Assembly: GCF_035918235.1 (NCBI RefSeq)
Contig: NZ_CP109485.1
Span: 1,302,001 to 1,366,000, forward strand
Direction of reading: 5' to 3'
Origin: Streptomyces sp. NBC_01445
GTDB taxonomy: Bacteria; Actinomycetota; Actinomycetes; Streptomycetales; Streptomycetaceae
DNA: 64,000 bases
Within the stretch, counting starts at the first letter, position 1. Each line of letters opens with the position of its first letter. Below are positions 59,268-64,000 of this stretch, in pieces. Under the pieces are notes generated by a model. That model was not told the DNA's origin. It saw only the letters and a list, made by a program, of their open reading frames with translations, and searched no databases. Position numbers and translations under genes: made by a program.

Positions 59268-59751
59268 CGAGGGCGAGCAGGCCGGGGCGAAGCCCAAGGA
59301 GAGCGCCGGGAGCTCGACGTCGACCAGCGGCGCCAACGGCTCCGACACAGCCAGCGGCTCCAACGGCGGCGCCACCAGTAGCGGGTCCGGATCGTCGAGT
59401 TCGGACGGCGGAGGTTCCTCCGGCGCCGGCGGTTCGTCCGCCGGCTCCCCGCCGCCCGCTATGAAGAGCTACAGCGTCAAATACACGAATTCCTGCGTCG
59501 GCGCATGCTCCATGCCGGTCCTCGTGAGCTGGCCGGCGATCTCCCGAGCGACCCGCTACGACATCCACTACACGAACAAGGGCAGCCAGTACACCGAGAA
59601 GAACGTCGACACCATCCATTCGACCGGCAACACCAGCTACACGATCACTGGGCCGTACTCCGGTGACGAGGTCTGCTTCTCGGTGCGCGCCGCCAACAAG
59701 TACGGAGCCTCTGCCTGGGCGGAGACCTGGTGCACCACGGTGCCCTACTAG
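59268..59751 (+). pseudogene. 5'-truncated gene: Ser/Gly-rich linker plus fibronectin-III-like domain
   Basis: The frame is open from before the mobile-element end to TAG at 59749-59751 but has no start before an internal ATG at 59461. It reads as a low-complexity Gly/Ser/Thr linker (GSSTSTSGANGSD ... SSSDGGGSSGAGGSS) followed by an FN3-like domain (SMPVLVSWPAISRATRYDI, YTITGPYSGDEVCFSVRAAN). This is how the C terminus of an exported or membrane-anchored protein looks. The 5' part, with signal or membrane segment, is missing exactly at the TnpB end, so it is probably dead. Confidence 0.7.
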
Positions 59752-59835
59752 GGCGTTTCTTGCGGGGTATTCGAGGTGCCCCGGCTCACCCGGCGGGAGG
59801 TGCCTGCCCCGTTGACTCGCGGGAGTCCTGGGCCC

Positions 59836-61590
59836 TCAGAAGTCCAGTACGTGTGGCAGCCCGAGACGGTAGCGCGTCCGGTCGGTGGCCTTGAGTACGT
59901 CGAAGCCGGGCGGCTCGGCGCCGGTGATGAGGCGGACCTCGTCCGCGCCGTCGGCTCCGGCGGCCGCGAGGACGCCGTTCGCGGCGCGCCGGCCCGTCTC
60001 GTTCGCGGTCTCCATGCACGTGAAGTCGGTGTTGCTGTGGGCGCGGACGTGGTCGCCCGCGAGGAAGAGGTTCGGGATCGCGGTGACCGCCTCGGAGCGC
60101 AGTTCCCAGGACGAGACGTCGTTGAGGAAGTACTCGTCGTCGTTGGTGAGCCCACCGCTCGCGGCCCGGGTGACCGCCGGGTCGAGGAACCAGGAGTGCA
60201 CGATCCCCTCGGGCAGGACGACATCGCCGTTGTCCTCCAGGCCCGCCTTCATCTGCGCCCAGACTTCGTCGGCGATCTCCTTCGGCGTGCACTGCCGCGC
60301 GGGCTTTCCGTGGATCCGGCCCGGTGTCTCCCAGTCGGAGATGACGACGGAGAGGGACTCGGCGGCCACCCCGTCGCCCCAGGTACCGGCGAAGGGCTCC
60401 GACCAGAAGCGGGACTGCGCCACCGGGCACAGCGCCCACGGCGAGTCCATGAGACTGAGATGGGCGAGCGGCCCGCGGAACCTCTCCTTGAGCCAGAACA
60501 CGATGCCCTGGCACCAGGCCGTGCGCAGCTTGTCCATCGCGGCGAGCTGCGGATCCGCACGGCGGATGCCGTCGGACCACAACTGCCGTACCCGGTCGAC
60601 CGGGAGAGCCGCCACGAACCAGTCGGCGTCGATGCGCGCGGGCCCGGCCGCCGTGCGGGCGCGGGCGGCGGTGATGCGCCCGCCGGAGCCGAGTTCGAGG
60701 GACTCGACGAGATGTCCGGTCACGAACCGGACGCCGAGCGAGGTCAGATGCCGCACCCATGGGTCGATGAAGCGTTCACTGGTGGGGCCGTCGAGGATCC
60801 GGTCGAAGGGACCGTCGGGGCCCATGCCGAGTATCGAGTAGAGAATCTTGCTGATGCCCTGCCCGCAGGTGCGCGTGCTGGCCGTCTCGGGGCGCAGCGC
60901 CTGGATCACCTTCGCCGAGCCGCCCCACATCACCTGGTAGAAGTCGGACTTGTCCGCCGCCTCGATGAACTTCAGCCAGTTCAGGTGCTCCCACTGCCCG
61001 AACTGCCGCTCGTCGCAGCTCGTCATGACGATCGCCAGCTTGCGGGCGAGCAACACGACTTCCTGCGGCAGGAGTTGGGGCATGACCCGCAGCAGGCCCT
61101 CCAGGACGGCCGGCAGCGTAACGGGGTCGAGGGTGCGAGTGCTGGGCGGCAGGGTGGGCAGGAACAGGTCGCCCTTCCCGTTCTCCCGGTTGAACGCGAA
61201 GTACGGCACGGTGGTGAGGTTGTCCCAGACACCGTGTGCCTGCCCCTCGAAGGGGATCCGGCGCATGGTGTCGGGCAGGTTGGTGTAGAAGCCGAAGAAG
61301 CCACGGTGTCCGTGTTCCCCGGGCAGATCGCGGCGGCCACCGGAGGCCGTACCGCTCACCGGCACGCTGCGCGCCTTGCCGCCCCACTCGGCCCGCCGGT
61401 CGTACACCGTCACGTCGAAGCCGCGCTCGGCGAGCTCGTGGGCGGCGGTGAGGCCGCCGATCCCACCGCCGAGCACCGCCACTCTCGTACGCGCCCGCTG
61501 CGCCGCGGTCGCCCGCGAGGGCCGCAGCCCCAGTGCGCCCGCCGCCGCCATCGATCCACCCAGGGCCAGTAACTGCCTGCGTCCCGGCAT
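59836..61590 (-). CDS. FAD-dependent oxidoreductase with twin-arginine-like signal (amine oxidase/HpnE-like)
   Basis: 584 residues. N-terminal MPGRRQLLALGGSMAAAGAL resembles a Tat signal (RR then hydrophobic stretch, ATAAQ). FAD site VAVLGGGIGGLTAAHELAERG, then DRRAEWGGKARS. C-terminal second FAD motif PNLFLAGDHVRAHSNTDFTC. The family includes hydroxysqualene dehydroxylase-like and amine-oxidase-like flavoproteins; substrate unknown. Converges on the truncated FN3 gene with about 84 nt between stops. Confidence 0.82.
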   Translation of the reverse strand: MPGRRQLLALGGSMAAAGALGLRPSRATAAQRARTRVAVLGGGIGGLTAAHELAERGFDVTVYDRRAEWGGKARSVPVSGTASGGRRDLPGEHGHRGFFGFYTNLPDTMRRIPFEGQAHGVWDNLTTVPYFAFNRENGKGDLFLPTLPPSTRTLDPVTLPAVLEGLLRVMPQLLPQEVVLLARKLAIVMTSCDERQFGQWEHLNWLKFIEAADKSDFYQVMWGGSAKVIQALRPETASTRTCGQGISKILYSILGMGPDGPFDRILDGPTSERFIDPWVRHLTSLGVRFVTGHLVESLELGSGGRITAARARTAAGPARIDADWFVAALPVDRVRQLWSDGIRRADPQLAAMDKLRTAWCQGIVFWLKERFRGPLAHLSLMDSPWALCPVAQSRFWSEPFAGTWGDGVAAESLSVVISDWETPGRIHGKPARQCTPKEIADEVWAQMKAGLEDNGDVVLPEGIVHSWFLDPAVTRAASGGLTNDDEYFLNDVSSWELRSEAVTAIPNLFLAGDHVRAHSNTDFTCMETANETGRRAANGVLAAAGADGADEVRLITGAEPPGFDVLKATDRTRYRLGLPHVLDF

Positions 61591-61816
61591 CGCGCTTCCC
61601 CCGTCCCCTCCGACATTGCTGTCGGCGGGACGCTAGGGGCGACTGCTCAAGATCGGAACGAGCGGCCCGCGATATTCGCAGCTTTCACACGTGGTGGGCG
61701 CCCACTGTTGCGCCACGCGCACTGCCCACTCCTGGCTCGCGAACCGCGTCCCTACGAGCTACGTGCCCGGTGCCGAGACGTTCGGGCCCGTCCCGTCATG
61801 CGCCTCACCAGCGCTC

Positions 61817-63766
61817 TCAGCTCTGCCCCAGCCCGGCCGCGAAGTCCGCGAACCAAGCCAGCATGTCGGGGCGGGTCACCGCACCTTCCGCGCTGACATC
61901 CGTGACGCGGGCGCCCTGGAGGATGCGCTTGACGGGGACCTCCAGCTTCTTGCCCGTCAGGGTGCGGGGCACGGCCTCGATGGGCACCACTGCGTCGGGG
62001 ACGTGCCGGGGAGACAGGCTGTGCCTGATCGCGCCGACGATCTCGTCGCGCAGCGCGTCGTCGAACCGTTCGCCGTCCGCAGGCACCACGAACAGCGGCA
62101 TGTAGTAGCGGCCGTCCGCCATTTCGGCGCCGATGACAAGGCTGTCCGCGATCCGCGGGAGCCGTTCGACGACGGCGTAGAGGTCGGCGGATCCCATGCG
62201 CACGCCCATGCGGTTGAGCGTGGAGTCGGAGCGTCCGGCCAGGAAGACGGACAGGTCGGAGTCCAGGGTGACCCAGTCGCCGTGCCGCCACACGCCGGGA
62301 TAGACGTCGAAGTAGCTGCTCCTGTAGCGCTCGTGGTCGGGGTCGTCGACGAAGTGGAGCGGCATCGACGGCAGGGGTGCCGTGACCACGAGTTCGCCCT
62401 GCTCCCCCACGAGCGGCTGCCCGGTGGCGTCCCAGGAGGCGAGGGCGACGCCCAAGGAGGGGCCGGAAAGCCGGCCCGTGCGCACCGGCAGCAGCGGGGA
62501 GCCTCCGGCGAGCACCGAGCAGATGTCGGTGCCGCCGCAGATCGACTGGAGCCGGGAGTCGGGGGCGAGCCGGTCGTGGACCCAGCCCCAGGTGCTGTCA
62601 GGCATCGCCGATCCCGTCTGCAGGATCGTCCGCAGCGCGCCGAGGTCCGTATCGGCGGCCGGGTGGGCGCCGGCCTTCTCCGCCGCGATCAGGTAGGCGG
62701 CGCCGACGCCGACCGTCGTGGCGCGGGAGCGTTCGGCGATCCGCCAGAGACCGTTGATGTCGGGGTGGGTGGGGCTGCCGTCGTAGAGGACGAGCGTGCT
62801 GCCGTGCAGGAGGCCCGCGACCATGAAGTTCCACACCATCCAGCTGGTGGAGGTGTGGAAGAGGTAGCGGTCGTCGGCGCGCAGGTCCACGCCGAGCCCG
62901 AGTGCCTTCAGCAGTTCGACGACGATGCCGCCGTGGCCGTGAACGATTCCCTTCGGGACGCCGGTGGTGCCCGAAGACCAGAGGATCCACAGCGGATCGT
63001 CGAACGCGACGTCGGCATACGTGAGTTGGGCTTCGCCGTCGGCCAGGTCGGACCAGTGGTGCTGTGTCACGTCCGGCCGCCGTGACCATGCCGGTCCACC
63101 GGCGGACGCGTGCAGGCGGTCGACGGCGACGAGGTGGCGGACCGTGGGCAGACCGTCCAGGATCTCGGTGATGTGCGGGCGCCGGTCGTACTCCTTGCCG
63201 CCGTGGGCGTAGCCGTCCGCGGCGACCAGGACCGTCGGCCGGGCCTGGCGCAGCCGCGCGAGGACACTGGGCGTGCCGAACTCCGGAGAGCAGACCGTCC
63301 AGGTCGCGCCGACGGCGGCGGTGGCCAGGAGGGCGACCACGGCCTGCGGGATGTTCGGCAGGTACCCGGCGACGCAGTCACCGGGGCCGACGCCCATCTC
63401 ACGCAGGGCCGCGGCCGTGCCCGCCACTTCCTGGGTGAGCCGGTCCCAGGAGATCTCCACGGCGTCGCCGGTCTCGGACACGGCGATGAGCGCGGGGCGT
63501 TCGTCGGTGGCTTGGGCGAGGCACTGCTGCGCGAAGTTGAGGCGTGCTCCGGTGAACCAGGTCGCGCCGGGCATCCTCGCGTCGGCGAGCACCTCGTCGT
63601 AGTCGCTGACCGTGTCCAGGCCGTAGAACTCCCACACGGCCGACCAGAAGCCGGGCAGGTCGTCGGTGCTCCACCGCCACAGCTCGGCGTAGTCGGTGAA
63701 CGACAGTCCGCGCTCCTGCGCCAACCAGCCCAGGAATTCCGTGACGTTGGAGTTCCGGGCGCTCAT
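61817..63766 (-). CDS. Acetoacetate-CoA ligase
   Basis: 649 residues. N terminus NVTEFLGWLAQERGLSFTDY, P-loop LWILWSSGTTGVPKGIVHG, ICGGTDICSVLAGG, MPLHFVDDPDHERYRSSYFD and C-terminal lysine TGKKLEVPVKRIL are typical of acetoacetyl-CoA synthetase. It activates acetoacetate to acetoacetyl-CoA. ATG 63766 overlaps the stop of the upstream hydrolase by 4 nt. The 226-bp gap to the FAD gene holds nothing recognised. Confidence 0.92.
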   Translation of the reverse strand: MSARNSNVTEFLGWLAQERGLSFTDYAELWRWSTDDLPGFWSAVWEFYGLDTVSDYDEVLADARMPGATWFTGARLNFAQQCLAQATDERPALIAVSETGDAVEISWDRLTQEVAGTAAALREMGVGPGDCVAGYLPNIPQAVVALLATAAVGATWTVCSPEFGTPSVLARLRQARPTVLVAADGYAHGGKEYDRRPHITEILDGLPTVRHLVAVDRLHASAGGPAWSRRPDVTQHHWSDLADGEAQLTYADVAFDDPLWILWSSGTTGVPKGIVHGHGGIVVELLKALGLGVDLRADDRYLFHTSTSWMVWNFMVAGLLHGSTLVLYDGSPTHPDINGLWRIAERSRATTVGVGAAYLIAAEKAGAHPAADTDLGALRTILQTGSAMPDSTWGWVHDRLAPDSRLQSICGGTDICSVLAGGSPLLPVRTGRLSGPSLGVALASWDATGQPLVGEQGELVVTAPLPSMPLHFVDDPDHERYRSSYFDVYPGVWRHGDWVTLDSDLSVFLAGRSDSTLNRMGVRMGSADLYAVVERLPRIADSLVIGAEMADGRYYMPLFVVPADGERFDDALRDEIVGAIRHSLSPRHVPDAVVPIEAVPRTLTGKKLEVPVKRILQGARVTDVSAEGAVTRPDMLAWFADFAAGLGQS

Positions 63767-64000
63767 GCCGACGCCTTCGGCTTCGGTGTCGTACGGCAGC
63801 CGAAGGCCTGGAGGAATTCCAGGGCGCGGGGCCACTCGCCGTACCCGGAGGCGGGGTTGAGGTGTCCCACCGGGCCGAGGTCCACCAGACGACTGCCCCA
63901 CGCGTCGGCCAGTGCGGCGACCCGGTCGAAGCGGGCCAGGGGGTCGTTCGTGCTCGCCGCGACGACGCTGGGGAACGGCAGTGTGGCGCTCGGCGTCGGC
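63763..64000 (-). CDS. RBBP9/YdeN family alpha/beta hydrolase, C-terminal part (5' end outside window)
   Basis: 78 visible residues, LPFPSVVAASTNDPLARFDR then AWGSRLVDLGPVGHLNPASG and YGEWP, which is the C-terminal third of RBBP9/YdeN serine hydrolases with the catalytic Asp (STNDP) and His (GHLN). The stop overlaps the acetoacetate-CoA ligase start by 4 nt (ATGA), so they are co-translated. Substrate unknown. Confidence 0.85.
   Translation of the reverse strand, partial: PTPSATLPFPSVVAASTNDPLARFDRVAALADAWGSRLVDLGPVGHLNPASGYGEWPRALEFLQAFGCRTTPKPKASA

Noticed and set aside
59268..59460. A functional start for the FN3 gene at a non-ATG codon before 59461
   Set aside because: No ribosome site is seen and the frame runs back through the mobile-element end into the GPP34 stop.

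Overview
The window looks like part of a Streptomyces (or very close actinomycete) chromosome. G+C is very high with G/C-rich third codon positions, starts are often GTG or TTG, ribosome sites are purine-rich GGAGG-type, and the family mix is typical (MHS transporter, PucR and two-headed Lrp regulators, GPP34, PIG-L, acetoacetate-CoA ligase). No rRNA, tRNA or CRISPR array was recognised. All calls come from reading the sequence; no database search was run.

Region 1 (1-9430): the 3' end of a GH3 beta-glycosidase with a sulfatase behind it, suggesting use of a sulfated glycoside. Then a divergent Lrp/AsnC regulator faces an M20D amidohydrolase, an MHS-family transporter, an HSL-type esterase and an AMP-dependent acyl-CoA ligase. 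Together these look like uptake, hydrolysis and CoA activation of an acyl or aryl conjugate.

Region 2 (about 9430-11960): a mobile-element scar. It holds an intact IS1341-type TnpB (RNA-guided nuclease family) without TnpA, its likely omega-RNA/right end, and the right end of a second, body-less TnpB-type element in the opposite orientation. A third solo right end lies 49 kb away at 59240, where it abuts a beheaded fibronectin-like gene.

Region 3 (12653-40344, all minus strand): a 27.7-kb, tightly coupled exopolysaccharide locus of the Wzx/Wzy type. Transcription would start above the initiating sugar transferase (38821-40344). It continues through an AlgD-like GDP-mannose 6-dehydrogenase, GT4, two Wzz-like proteins, asparagine-synthase-type amidotransferase, a two-domain oxidoreductase, heparinase II/III, a beta-helix lipoprotein, Wzy and GT4. 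It ends in a sugar-modification cassette: C-methyltransferase, RfbF-like nucleotidyltransferase, PIG-L deacetylase, SDR, DUF4910 protein, Wzx, GT2, pyruvyl transferase, RmlC-like epimerase and class III aminotransferase. Many junctions are 4-nt ATGA/GTGA overlaps. Inference: the product is a uronate-containing, possibly amidated, pyruvylated and branched-sugar polymer. AlgD, a lyase-fold enzyme and a beta-helix protein echo the alginate operon, but in a Wzx/Wzy setting.

Region 4 (41271-46755): single genes: GNAT acetyltransferase, membrane-linked methyltransferase (the two share a strong bidirectional terminator), AraC regulator, amidase and an SDR/DUF2867-type protein.

Region 5 (47035-54888): a four-carbon sugar-acid catabolic island. 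DeoR regulator, PdxA-type dehydrogenase and DUF1537 kinase run leftward. Aldo/keto reductase, HpcH/HpaI aldolase, D-2-hydroxyacid dehydrogenase and an NRAMP-fold transporter run rightward. The 400-bp divergent region carries a cluster of TTGCGTGA-like half sites. The NRAMP-like protein has lost the metal-binding DPGN and MPHN motifs and may carry a different substrate.

Region 6 (54971-64000): PucR regulator plus a lysA-like decarboxylase with twin palindromes between them, a GPP34 protein, the truncated FN3 gene, a Tat-type FAD oxidoreductase, acetoacetate-CoA ligase and the 3' part of an RBBP9/YdeN hydrolase.
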